A stretch of 31,348 nt of DNA from an uncultured Alphaproteobacteria bacterium (GTDB lineage Bacteria > Pseudomonadota > Alphaproteobacteria > Rs-D84). The position numbers and the translations under genes are program-made. Positions 14,955 through 23,182 of this stretch are shown here, in pieces. The notes below the pieces were generated by a model. The model saw nothing but the letters and a program-made list of their open reading frames with translations, was not told the origin of the DNA and searched no databases. The DNA lies in assembly GCA_904502095.1 (NCBI GenBank), contig CAJGDG010000013.1, positions 1-31,348 of the forward strand. Direction: 5' to 3'. The stretch's first letter is position 1. The number at the start of each line of letters is the position of its first letter.

Positions 14955-16237
14955 AAACCGTAAAAAAATTTTTATTAGCTGTAATTATTGCTGTGATGCT
15001 GGGCGGCACAGGTCACTGCGCAACCTCAAACCTTAATTTTACAAACACAGATTTAGCTGATTATGGCTCTTGGGCAACAGAAAACAACCGCGAAATTCTG
15101 GTGGGCACAATCGCAGATGATTTAGACGCTTTTTATGTTAACGGCGACGCAATCAACACAGAAACTTTTGTTCCAATAGAAGCAAAAGTAGGTCTGTCCT
15201 TTATGAACGCTTTTTCGCACATATCGTATATGCTTAATCATTCGTTGACCAGATTTATAATAGTATTTATTATCGCAATGTTTGGATATTGGTTGATATT
15301 GGAAGCAATCACTATCATGCGCGCAGAAAGCAAAATCGAAGATAAATTCCAAGAAATCCTTAAGAAGGCGGTCCTTATAACCGTCTGGGTTGCCGTACTT
15401 AGCGTTAATCCCGCAAAATTTTTTGAGGTAGTTATATCGCCAATATTGTTTATCGCAACGGTTATTTCTGATGTTATACTGGACGGCGCGGCTGAATTTA
15501 TCGGAACAAAAATGCCAGATACATGCAGCGCAATCAAAACATATGTTGAACAAAATATATCACAAAACAACATACTGGGCACCAGCACAGCAACAAATAT
15601 TATGTGCGTACCAACCAGAATGTCTTCTTTTGCATATACCGCAATTGGCGCGGGATGGGATTGGGTAAAATATGGCATTGGACACAGTGGATTTATATTC
15701 ATTTGTGGATTGGGGCTGATCGGAATATTTTTGTATTTATTATGGCAATTCGCATTTATAGCCTTTGGCGTCATTGCCGATTTGTTTTTAGCAATAATTA
15801 TGCTGCCATTTACAGCGGTATCAGAAACACTTGGGAAAACGACTTTCAAAGGCATAATTGGCAACATATTTAATGGATTTTTGGGGTTATTCAGCACAGA
15901 ATCTTTAAAGAAACAAATCCAACGCTTTATCGATGCAGGCCTGCACTTTGTTGTATTATCTGTCATTGTTGTGATATGTATGACCTTGTTATCTATGGCG
16001 ACAGAGACCGGCACATTTAAACAATTTCCAGATATTGAAGACATAAATTTTTGGGTGACACTGTTATTAGTGGGAACGACAGTATATCTGGCGAAAAACG
16101 CGTCCAAATTTGCCAATGAAATTGGCGGAAAAATCAATACAGACACTGGCGACAAACTGAAAGGCTTTGTAAACGAAGCTTGGTCGTCTTCCACCAAGCA
16201 AGCCAAAAGCTGGTGGAAGATTTTGCGCAAAAAATAA
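14951..16237 (+). CDS. VirB6/TrbL-like polytopic membrane protein (copy 5)
   Basis: A 428-residue membrane protein with a signal peptide (MKTVKKFLLAVIIAVMLGGTGHCA). No CxxC follows, but the loop VGLSFMNAFSHISYMLNHSL occupies the corresponding place. The conserved block is GVIADLFLAIIMLPFTAVSE, then GKTTFKGIIGNIFNGFLG. The tail is basic and aromatic (SSSTKQAKSWWKILRKK). It overlaps copy 4 by ATGA and ends the operon; no hairpin terminator is visible in the 55 bp before lptF, so readthrough into lptF is possible. Confidence 0.6.
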   Translation: MKTVKKFLLAVIIAVMLGGTGHCATSNLNFTNTDLADYGSWATENNREILVGTIADDLDAFYVNGDAINTETFVPIEAKVGLSFMNAFSHISYMLNHSLTRFIIVFIIAMFGYWLILEAITIMRAESKIEDKFQEILKKAVLITVWVAVLSVNPAKFFEVVISPILFIATVISDVILDGAAEFIGTKMPDTCSAIKTYVEQNISQNNILGTSTATNIMCVPTRMSSFAYTAIGAGWDWVKYGIGHSGFIFICGLGLIGIFLYLLWQFAFIAFGVIADLFLAIIMLPFTAVSETLGKTTFKGIIGNIFNGFLGLFSTESLKKQIQRFIDAGLHFVVLSVIVVICMTLLSMATETGTFKQFPDIEDINFWVTLLLVGTTVYLAKNASKFANEIGGKINTDTGDKLKGFVNEAWSSSTKQAKSWWKILRKK

Positions 16238-16254
16238 ACGACTGTATCTATGCC

Positions 16255-16283
16255 TTGAAAAGCCCGAATTTATATTTTATACT
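16255..16283 (+). promoter_or_regulatory. Promoter of lptF
   Basis: TTGAAA (16255-16260), 17 nt, TATACT (16278-16283), then 9 nt to the ATG at 16293. The leader would be 0-3 nt and there is no Shine-Dalgarno site. Confidence 0.65.
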
Positions 16284-16292
16284 GCGTATGAT

Positions 16293-17351
16293 ATGAAGAT
16301 TTTAAACAGATATTTTTCGCGTCAACTGGTTGCGATTTTCATCATGCTGTTGCTGGTACTGACTGGACTGGCATGGATGATGCAAATCATGTCAATGATG
16401 AAGTTTTTGCTTAAATATGGCGTTGATTTGGGCAGTTTTTTAGGGTTAACGGCCCTGATGATACCTTTTATTGCATCTATTATTGTTCCTTTTGTGTGTT
16501 TTATTGCTGTTATATTTGTGTATAACAAAATGATTTCTGACAACGAAGTGACTGTTATGGCATCTTCTGGATTGTCGCCGGTACAAATTGCAAAACCCGC
16601 AATAAAATTGGGCTTAATTTTAACAATATTGAACATCATTTTAAGCGCTTGGATTGTACCAAAAACACAGGCGCGTTTTTATGATATGCAATGGAATTTA
16701 AAATACGGCATGGCACATATGAAATTGCAAGAAGGTGCATTTACAGAAATTTCCAACGGATTGGTTGTGTATGTAGATAAGGTTTCAGACCATGATTTAA
16801 ATCAAGTAATGTTGTCTGATATGCGCAAAAGCAATTCAACCAGCACTATTTTTGCCGAAACAGGCAAACTGGTTTCAACGGCGCGCGGTCTGTCCTTGAT
16901 GATGAGCAATGGCGCCCTGCAATCCAGTGGCAATCAAAATGTGACAGGAACTTTTGATACTTTTGATATGGATTTAAATATCGTTGAAAAAAACGGTTCT
17001 CATTCGTTCCGTGCAAGACGCGTGTCAACGGGAACTTTGTTGCGCGTTGCGTTTGATGCAGAAACAAAAAAACAACAGAAAATGATTTTGTCAGAATTGT
17101 CCACGCGTTTTTTAAGTCCGTTTATGAATTTGATACTGGCGGCATTATGTGCAACCATATTGTTGCGATCAAGCCTGTTGCGTCGTCGCACAAGCTTTGC
17201 ACCCGTGGTTGCAGTTGCTGCAATGGCTGCAACAATGGCATTATATATGTCGCTGTCTAATATGCTGGGCAGTATGACAGACTTTGTTTTATTGGCCGGA
17301 TTTTTAGGGTTGTTGTTTGTTGGAATAATGGTGGTATTAACAAAAAAATGA
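16293..17351 (+). CDS. lptF: LPS export permease, LptF/LptG family
   Basis: A 352-residue inner-membrane protein of the LptB2FGC transporter that extracts lipopolysaccharide from the inner membrane. The N-terminal helices (RQLVAIFIMLLLVLTGLAWM), the FIAVIFVYNKMISDNEVTVM coupling region and the SGLSPVQIAKPA motif match LptF more closely than LptG. The periplasmic beta-jellyroll lies at about 135-250, and three helices close the protein. It overlaps lptD by 4 nt. The usual order in proteobacteria is lptF-lptG-lptD-surA; the second permease gene is missing at this place. It has its own promoter, despite lying 55 bp after the VirB6-like operon. Confidence 0.9.
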   Translation: MKILNRYFSRQLVAIFIMLLLVLTGLAWMMQIMSMMKFLLKYGVDLGSFLGLTALMIPFIASIIVPFVCFIAVIFVYNKMISDNEVTVMASSGLSPVQIAKPAIKLGLILTILNIILSAWIVPKTQARFYDMQWNLKYGMAHMKLQEGAFTEISNGLVVYVDKVSDHDLNQVMLSDMRKSNSTSTIFAETGKLVSTARGLSLMMSNGALQSSGNQNVTGTFDTFDMDLNIVEKNGSHSFRARRVSTGTLLRVAFDAETKKQQKMILSELSTRFLSPFMNLILAALCATILLRSSLLRRRTSFAPVVAVAAMAATMALYMSLSNMLGSMTDFVLLAGFLGLLFVGIMVVLTKK

Positions 17352-19363
17352 AAGCAGCGTTCCGTATAGCATCTTTTTTATCTGTTATTTCGACAACTGC
17401 GATGGCGGTATCTATTAATTTGGAGGAACCCAAAACAATTACCGCTGAAAAAATCGAATACAATGTTAAGGCCGAAGAAATAAAAACTGTTGGCGACACA
17501 GAAATAACCAACAAATCAGGCCAACGCGTGACACTGGTTGATTCATACATATCGCAAAAAAACAAAAATATTGCAGGCAATGATATTCAATTATATCTGG
17601 GCGAACATCTGTATCTGGAATCTGATAAAATAACACGTGACGGCGCGATTACAACCGCATTGGACGCAACTTTTACAGCGTGTGCGAACTGCGATTCTTA
17701 TGGTGAAGCGTGGAGCATTTGGGCCCGCAAATTCGTACACGATATGAACGAACACATGATGAAATTTTACAGCCCTGTGTTCTATGTGTATGATTTGCCT
17801 GTTTTCTGGTTCCCATACATCGATATGCCAGACCCCAGCGTAAAATACAAAACAGGTATATTGATGCCCAGCATGGAATCTACGAACAAAATGGGAACTC
17901 AAATAAACATCCCGCTGTATATATCTTTATCAGATTCACATGATTTGACATTTACTTTTTCATATCTGACCAAAGAAAATCCATTATTCCAATTGGAACA
18001 TCGGCTTAATCTGCCACATTCTGAATTCAGAACCAAGGGCTCTTATACACATAACAAAATGGGCGAAAATCGTTGGCACATCTTTAACGATGATGTTATT
18101 GAACTGGGCGACAATGCGCGCGCAACAATATTTTTGGAACGCACATCTGATACAACTTATTTGCAAAAGTACGGTTTCTATGATGCGCAGCCTTATTTGG
18201 ATTCGGGCGCAAAAATAGAAGTTTTTGGTCAAAGCAGTTATGTCGTTGCTGACGCACACTTTTTCCAGGAACTACGCGAATATTCGGGGTATTATTCTGT
18301 GCCTGACGGCGATATTTTACCAAACATTCGAGCAGTCCATCAAACTAAGCCTTTGTTTGGTGAAACATACGCAACATTTGGTGCGGATATACTGGGGATT
18401 TCAGGCGACGGCACATCTGCCCAGCGTATGATTGGCGACGCACGCTTAACAACACCATGGACACTGTGGGGCGGCAACCGTTTAACAGCTAGTGTTTCTG
18501 CGCGCTATGACTTGTATCATTTCAACAATACGGAAATGATAGATGGCAGCGAATTTTCTGGATTAAAAAACAGATTTTTGCCAAGTGGTTATTTGGAATG
18601 GGGTTTGCCATTGTTTAAACCAACCGACAACTGGACCCAGGTCATAGAACCACGTGCCCGCATCACATTTATGCGACATATAAATGAAGATGGATTTGCA
18701 TTAAATAATGATTCCGCTGGAACTATTTTAACTGATTCCACCCTGTTTTCAGAAAATCGTTTTGCAGGGCTTGATGTTTGGGAAAACGGAACTTATTCAG
18801 ATTACGGGGTGCGCTGGGCCGCTTTTAACAACACTGGCAAAAACATTGAAGTTTTCTTGGGTCAATCTTATGATTTCGTAGATAAAGATTCTGTGGACAT
18901 AAACAGCGGGTTTAGAAATGGTTTTTCTGACTATGTTGGTCGTATTGGATATACAAATTCAAAATGGTTACGATTCACAACGCGTTTCAGATTAAACGAA
19001 CAAGATTTGGCATTGCGTCATATTGAATCTTCTGGATATATCGGTAAAAATGGTAATTATCTGACAGTCGGTCATATATGGTCTGAAAATCTGGATGATT
19101 ATATTTTAGGTATCCCAGATGTTAACGAAGCAGTTATCGGCGCAGGATTAAAATTATCGTCCAGATGGTCTGTGCGTTGGAACGGCACCTTTGATGTAGA
19201 ACAGGGCGAATTTATGCGTCATTCTGGCGGCCTGTTCTATAACCACCCATGCTATTACATATCTGCTGAATATCGTCGCGATAACGCAAAGAAACACGAC
19301 TATGTTGGAACAACAACATTTCAATTTAAATTCGGCATGGCAATTGATGGCAAGCAATACTAA
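17348..19363 (+). CDS. lptD: LPS-assembly protein LptD
   Basis: A 671-residue outer-membrane protein that inserts lipopolysaccharide into the outer leaflet. It has a signal peptide (MKAAFRIASFLSVISTTAMA), then the OstA-like domain (ITAEKIEYNVKAEEIKTVGD) at about 30-130 and a CANC motif near residue 110. The conserved PVFWFPYIDMPDPSVKYKTG comes next, and then a large barrel ending near DYVGTTTFQFKFGM. A further cysteine is in NHPCYYIS. These cysteines are placed to allow the inter-domain disulfides known for LptD. The start overlaps the lptF stop (ATGA). It is cotranscribed with the SurA-like gene. Confidence 0.93.
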   Translation: MKAAFRIASFLSVISTTAMAVSINLEEPKTITAEKIEYNVKAEEIKTVGDTEITNKSGQRVTLVDSYISQKNKNIAGNDIQLYLGEHLYLESDKITRDGAITTALDATFTACANCDSYGEAWSIWARKFVHDMNEHMMKFYSPVFYVYDLPVFWFPYIDMPDPSVKYKTGILMPSMESTNKMGTQINIPLYISLSDSHDLTFTFSYLTKENPLFQLEHRLNLPHSEFRTKGSYTHNKMGENRWHIFNDDVIELGDNARATIFLERTSDTTYLQKYGFYDAQPYLDSGAKIEVFGQSSYVVADAHFFQELREYSGYYSVPDGDILPNIRAVHQTKPLFGETYATFGADILGISGDGTSAQRMIGDARLTTPWTLWGGNRLTASVSARYDLYHFNNTEMIDGSEFSGLKNRFLPSGYLEWGLPLFKPTDNWTQVIEPRARITFMRHINEDGFALNNDSAGTILTDSTLFSENRFAGLDVWENGTYSDYGVRWAAFNNTGKNIEVFLGQSYDFVDKDSVDINSGFRNGFSDYVGRIGYTNSKWLRFTTRFRLNEQDLALRHIESSGYIGKNGNYLTVGHIWSENLDDYILGIPDVNEAVIGAGLKLSSRWSVRWNGTFDVEQGEFMRHSGGLFYNHPCYYISAEYRRDNAKKHDYVGTTTFQFKFGMAIDGKQY

Positions 19364-19374
19364 GGAAAGGAAAA

Positions 19375-20196
19375 ATGTTTAAAAAAACTGTTTGGATTTT
19401 GATGACAATACTGACATTACCGGCATCTGCAGCGACTGTGGTTGCAAATGTAAATGGCACGCCTATCACAGACACAGATATTACAGCCAGAACAAAACTG
19501 ATGTCCAAACAAGGAAAAACTTCAACAGACAATCGTCGCGTTGCGCTGCAAAACATTATTGATGATAACATAAAACTGGCGTATGCAGCGAATTTTAATG
19601 CAATCCCAGAAGACAAGGTTATTGACAAAGAACTGAAAAAAATGAATCTGGGCGATTTAAGTGTCGCTGAACGCGAAATGGCTCGAAATGCATTGCGCGC
19701 AGAAATTGCGTGGCAAATAATTGTAGGCCGAACCGTTTTGCCAACGGTCGATACAACCGATGAAGATATAAACGCAGAAAAGGCGGCTATTGCGCGCGAA
19801 CACGGATTACCAATAGAAATGACCATTGTTAGATTGACTGATATCCCAGCGGACATCGCCAACAAACTGGCAAAACCAAAGTCGTGCGACAAAGCTATCG
19901 AAATCGCAGAAAGCATGGGCGGCGTACCACAAAAATTTACAGCATTGCAATATGAATTATCTGCTGATATTCGTGAGCGCGTCGCAGACTTGCCATTGCT
20001 GACATGGTCGCCAGTACAAGACGAAACTGTTTTGTTGGTTTGCAGCACAAAGAAAACAGACGAATATAAAAATCTGGACCAGGTTATTAAACAAAACGCA
20101 ACATATAAACAGGCTATGTTCTTGGCCGATCAACAATTAAAACAATTGCGACGCAAAGCAGTGATTGTAATAAATGACGACAGATACAAATTATGA
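19375..20196 (+). CDS. SurA-like periplasmic chaperone without a clear PPIase domain
   Basis: A 273-residue exported protein. The signal peptide (MFKKTVWILMTILTLPASA) is followed by the SurA N-terminal signature VVANVNGTPITDTDITAR and a helical chaperone region through about residue 125. The rest should be the parvulin domain, but it starts EMTIVRLTDI where parvulins have a conserved histidine-containing strand. The GGxxG region is reduced to ESMGGVPQKF. Only a degenerate single domain seems to remain, so prolyl isomerase activity is doubtful. The strong site AAGGAAAGGAAAA precedes the ATG. Its position after lptD supports the SurA assignment. Confidence 0.75.
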   Translation: MFKKTVWILMTILTLPASAATVVANVNGTPITDTDITARTKLMSKQGKTSTDNRRVALQNIIDDNIKLAYAANFNAIPEDKVIDKELKKMNLGDLSVAEREMARNALRAEIAWQIIVGRTVLPTVDTTDEDINAEKAAIAREHGLPIEMTIVRLTDIPADIANKLAKPKSCDKAIEIAESMGGVPQKFTALQYELSADIRERVADLPLLTWSPVQDETVLLVCSTKKTDEYKNLDQVIKQNATYKQAMFLADQQLKQLRRKAVIVINDDRYKL

Positions 20197-21293
20197 AACC
20201 GATACTTTTTAATTTTACAGATGCTGAACTGGAACAATACATTGTAAATATGGCTCAACCAAAATTTCGCGCAAAGCAGGTTCGCGAATGGTTAAATCGC
20301 GGCGCACCTGATTTTGCATCAATGAAGAATATTCCAGAATCTTTGCGCAAAGAACTGGATTCTGGCGCCCAAACATTGCCTGTAAAAATCATAAAAAAAC
20401 TAGAATCTGGGGACGGCGAAACAACTAAATTTCTGCTGGAATTAAATGACGGCGAACAAATCGAATCTGTATTAATGCGCACAACATACGGCAACAGCGT
20501 TTGCGTCAGTTCCCAAGCCGGTTGCGCAATGGGCTGTAAATTTTGCGCCAGTACATTGTTGGGCTTGAAAAGAAACCTGACTGCAAATGAAATATACGCA
20601 CAAATACTGGTTGCACAATGGGAATTGCGCAACGATAAATTTTCTGAAAAGCACATAAAACCAAACGGTGACGCGAATAATGACGATGTTTCACACATTG
20701 TTGTTATGGGAACAGGCGAACCGTTGCAAAACACAGAAAATGTTATCGATTTTATTGAACGCGCTAATTCACAAATGGGAATTGGATGGCGCAGAATCAC
20801 TGTATCTACTTGTGGGATTGTGCCGGGAATAGACCGGTTAATTCAATGGGGACGACCAATTAATTTGGCAATATCGCTGCACGCGCCAACAGATGAATTA
20901 CGCAGCCAAATAATGCCAATAAACAACAAATATAAATTAAGCGAAGTATTGGATGCTGCGTGGCGATTTACCGACACGCACAATCGTCAATTGATGATAG
21001 AATATATACTGTTGGGTAAACGTGATGAAAATGACGAAATTGTATTATATAATGCATCGCTGGAACACGCAGAAAGACTGTCTGAATTATTACGCGGGAA
21101 AAATTGTATGGTAAATCTGATTCCGTGGAACGCTGTTGATGAACGCGATTTTTCATCGCTGTCTGGGAATGCCGTTCACAGATTCCAAGACACGCTGATA
21201 AAAAACGGAATTCATACACGCATTCGTCGCGAACGCGGAACTGACATCGGTTCTGCATGCGGACAATTAAGATTAAACAATGCAAAAAAATAA
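20193..21293 (+). CDS. rlmN: Dual-specificity RNA methyltransferase RlmN
   Basis: A 366-residue radical-SAM enzyme that methylates C2 of adenine in 23S rRNA (A2503) and in some tRNAs (A37). The cluster ligands are CAMGCKFC (Cys111, Cys115, Cys118). The SAM-binding region shows VMGTGEPLQN (Thr where Met is common), and RITVSTCGIVPGI follows. Mechanistic Cys356 is in IGSACGQLR. The family N-terminal helical domain is present (FRAKQVREWLNRG). The start overlaps the surA-like stop (ATGA). It is the last gene of the unit and is followed by a terminator. Confidence 0.95.
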   Translation: MKPILFNFTDAELEQYIVNMAQPKFRAKQVREWLNRGAPDFASMKNIPESLRKELDSGAQTLPVKIIKKLESGDGETTKFLLELNDGEQIESVLMRTTYGNSVCVSSQAGCAMGCKFCASTLLGLKRNLTANEIYAQILVAQWELRNDKFSEKHIKPNGDANNDDVSHIVVMGTGEPLQNTENVIDFIERANSQMGIGWRRITVSTCGIVPGIDRLIQWGRPINLAISLHAPTDELRSQIMPINNKYKLSEVLDAAWRFTDTHNRQLMIEYILLGKRDENDEIVLYNASLEHAERLSELLRGKNCMVNLIPWNAVDERDFSSLSGNAVHRFQDTLIKNGIHTRIRRERGTDIGSACGQLRLNNAKK

Positions 21294-21314
21294 AACGCCC
21301 AAATGGGCGTTTTA
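21291..21314. terminator. Bidirectional terminator
   Basis: TAAAACGCCC (21291-21300) and GGGCGTTTTA (21305-21314) form a 10-bp stem with loop AAAT between rlmN and the convergent Skp-like gene. Confidence 0.85.
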
Positions 21315-21316
21315 TT

Positions 21317-21982
21317 TTAGAAACCTTTTGGTGTTTCCATTTTTACTTTTGATACTTTTTTATCCAAAGATTTTACAACATCATTTGTAATATCCAAATT
21401 TTCTGTTTTTGCACCCGTGCGCGCCATACGACCATCAATTACCAAAGACAGATTTTTCTTGTCAATAATACCTTCGATGATTGGATCCAAATGTTTTGTT
21501 TGGATTTCGTTTAACGCTTTTTGATAAGACATTTCGACGCTTTGTGCGCGTTCTGTCAAATCGCGTTGCAATTTTGCAACTTTGCCCTGGTAATCAACGA
21601 CACGGCGTTGTAATGCCTCTGGTGCCAGAATATCTTGTGATTTTTCAATTTCTGCTTTTTCTTTTTCTAATTTTTTCTGTTGAGCAGTCAAATCATCACG
21701 CAATTTATTCTCAAATGTTTCTTTTTGTTTACGCAAATCTTTTAAAACATTTGCATCTGCCTGAATCGCATCCATACGAATAACCGCAATACGCAGTTCA
21801 GCACCATTTACAGCTGTTTCTGAAACTTCTTCAATAGCAGTTGCAACAGGTGTTGTACCGTCAGAATTTAAAGCAGCCACACCCCAAACCCCCAATGCCG
21901 CAACAGCAATAACAATCGCAGCGATAATGCCGGTTTTTTTATAGTTCTTTACAGCAGAATTTTCTGTTGATTTTTTTACCAT
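21317..21982 (-). CDS. OmpH/Skp-family protein with N-terminal membrane anchor
   Basis: A 221-residue protein of the Skp chaperone family, which holds unfolded outer-membrane proteins in the periplasm. A coiled coil fills residues of about 80-175 (QKETFENKLRDDLTAQQKKL and following), preceded by the strand AELRIAVIRMDAIQ and followed by LSLVIDGRMA, the Skp body strands. In place of a normal signal peptide there are about 17 basic residues and then a long helix (TGIIAAIVIAVAALGVWGVA) with a weak cleavage site. It may therefore stay anchored in the inner membrane. The start has AAAGGA about 8 nt upstream. Confidence 0.75.
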   Translation of the reverse strand: MVKKSTENSAVKNYKKTGIIAAIVIAVAALGVWGVAALNSDGTTPVATAIEEVSETAVNGAELRIAVIRMDAIQADANVLKDLRKQKETFENKLRDDLTAQQKKLEKEKAEIEKSQDILAPEALQRRVVDYQGKVAKLQRDLTERAQSVEMSYQKALNEIQTKHLDPIIEGIIDKKNLSLVIDGRMARTGAKTENLDITNDVVKSLDKKVSKVKMETPKGF

Positions 21983-22012
21983 TTTTCCGTCCTTTGTTTT
22001 TGTTATAAAGCT

Positions 22013-22041
22013 ACTATAACAATAAAAAAATAAAATGAAAA
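22013..22041 (-). promoter_or_regulatory. Possible promoter of the Skp-like gene
   Basis: Minus strand: TTTTCA (22041-22036), 17 nt, TATAGT (22018-22013), with a leader of about 25 nt containing a ribosome site. Confidence 0.4.
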
Positions 22042-22048
22042 GGGAAAG

Positions 22049-22723
22049 TTATCTTGCCGGCGCCAGACGAATTTCAACACGACGGTTAGTCAAACGACCA
22101 ATATCATCTTGGGCCGCAATCGGACGCGCCGAACCACGCGCCACAATAAACATTCGCGCAGTATTAACATCATGTCGGGAAAAATAAACACCAACGCGTT
22201 GCGCCATATCCATAGACAATGCGTTTGCAGCGTTTTTGTCACGCATCGCATCTGTATAGCCCGCGATTTCAATAAATGTGGCGTTATGTTTATTCAATAT
22301 CTTTGCGATTGTTTTTAATGTGTCGTTGCCACTGGCCGAAATATCCGCCCTGTCCAATTCCATAATTGCATCACGGACCAATATGATTACAACATCAGTT
22401 CCTGCGCGTTGAACAGATATCCCGGGCTTTCTTAACGCATCATAAAGTTCATATTCCAAATTTGCCATATATTGACGCGCTAATAAATTATCGTTTGACG
22501 CCTTGTCGCCATACGCCATATCTGCCCCAGGATTTGCAACAGCGGTTATTAACTTACCACCCGCACCCAGATACACAGGCCGCTTGGCCACGCGCGACAT
22601 TTCTGTCATATCTGTAAAACTGGCGCCGCCCAAATAATGCGACCAAGTTTGGCGCGCAGGACTGCTGTACTGTGTGCATCCGCACAGCAAAAACAACAAT
22701 AAAGATATTTTTATTAACTTCAT
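22049..22723 (-). CDS. OmpA-family lipoprotein in the dnaX-pilin operon
   Basis: A 224-residue lipoprotein with lipobox LLCG|C (Cys16), an N-terminal region of unknown function (residues 20-100) and a C-terminal OmpA-like domain (ATFIEIAGYTDAMRDKNAA, LSMDMAQRVGVYFSRHDVN, GRLTNRRVEIRL). The middle VVIILVRDAIMELDRADIS matches the strand that opens OmpA domains, but its usual FDxxSA appears degenerate. It begins immediately after the prepilin stop (no gap), so the two are coupled. An OmpA-type lipoprotein beside a pilin could anchor a pilus or secretin to peptidoglycan; this is inference from context. Confidence 0.8.
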   Translation of the reverse strand: MKLIKISLLLFLLCGCTQYSSPARQTWSHYLGGASFTDMTEMSRVAKRPVYLGAGGKLITAVANPGADMAYGDKASNDNLLARQYMANLEYELYDALRKPGISVQRAGTDVVIILVRDAIMELDRADISASGNDTLKTIAKILNKHNATFIEIAGYTDAMRDKNAANALSMDMAQRVGVYFSRHDVNTARMFIVARGSARPIAAQDDIGRLTNRRVEIRLAPAR

Positions 22724-23182
22724 TTATTGCACAACAAAAGACACCTGATTCGTATTTGTTCCAAAACAATTACCAGACGAATTTGTTTCTATTCCGTTTA
22801 CCAATATTTTTACCGCCCAATTTGGGTTAGCCGCCACAAAATATTCACATTCGCCATTAGTTAAATCAACTAAGTTTATCAAAAAAGACGCACCATCAAT
22901 GCTGGGCGCAACAGACCATCCATTTCCACCGATTGGCGCATTCGTAGTTTTTAATGCACCTGCCTTGACCAGATAATCAACAGACACACCTTCGTAAGAA
23001 CCGCGCATTTCCATCAAAATTTTTGTATTTTCTGCAATCTGCTTTAATTCCTGGGATGCAATTGTACGAATTTGATTCGAACGAATTGCACGATATGTTG
23101 CAACCGCACCAACCGTCATCATACCAGCAATAGCCATAACACCAATAACTTCGATTAAAGAACGACCAGATTGATTATTCAT
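22724..23182 (-). CDS. Type IV prepilin-like protein
   Basis: A 152-residue prepilin. The leader MNNQSG is followed by RSLIEVIGVMAIAGMMTVGA, that is Gly(-1), Glu at mature position 5 and the hydrophobic alpha-1 helix, all hallmarks of prepilin peptidase substrates. The alpha-1 helix continues as RAIRSNQIRTIASQELKQI. Two cysteines near the C-terminus (GECEYF, SGNCFG) could close the D-region loop. Size and shape resemble type IVb pilins (PilS-like). The start codon overlaps the dnaX stop by one base. No prepilin peptidase, ATPase or secretin gene is in the window. Confidence 0.85.
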   Translation of the reverse strand: MNNQSGRSLIEVIGVMAIAGMMTVGAVATYRAIRSNQIRTIASQELKQIAENTKILMEMRGSYEGVSVDYLVKAGALKTTNAPIGGNGWSVAPSIDGASFLINLVDLTNGECEYFVAANPNWAVKILVNGIETNSSGNCFGTNTNQVSFVVQ

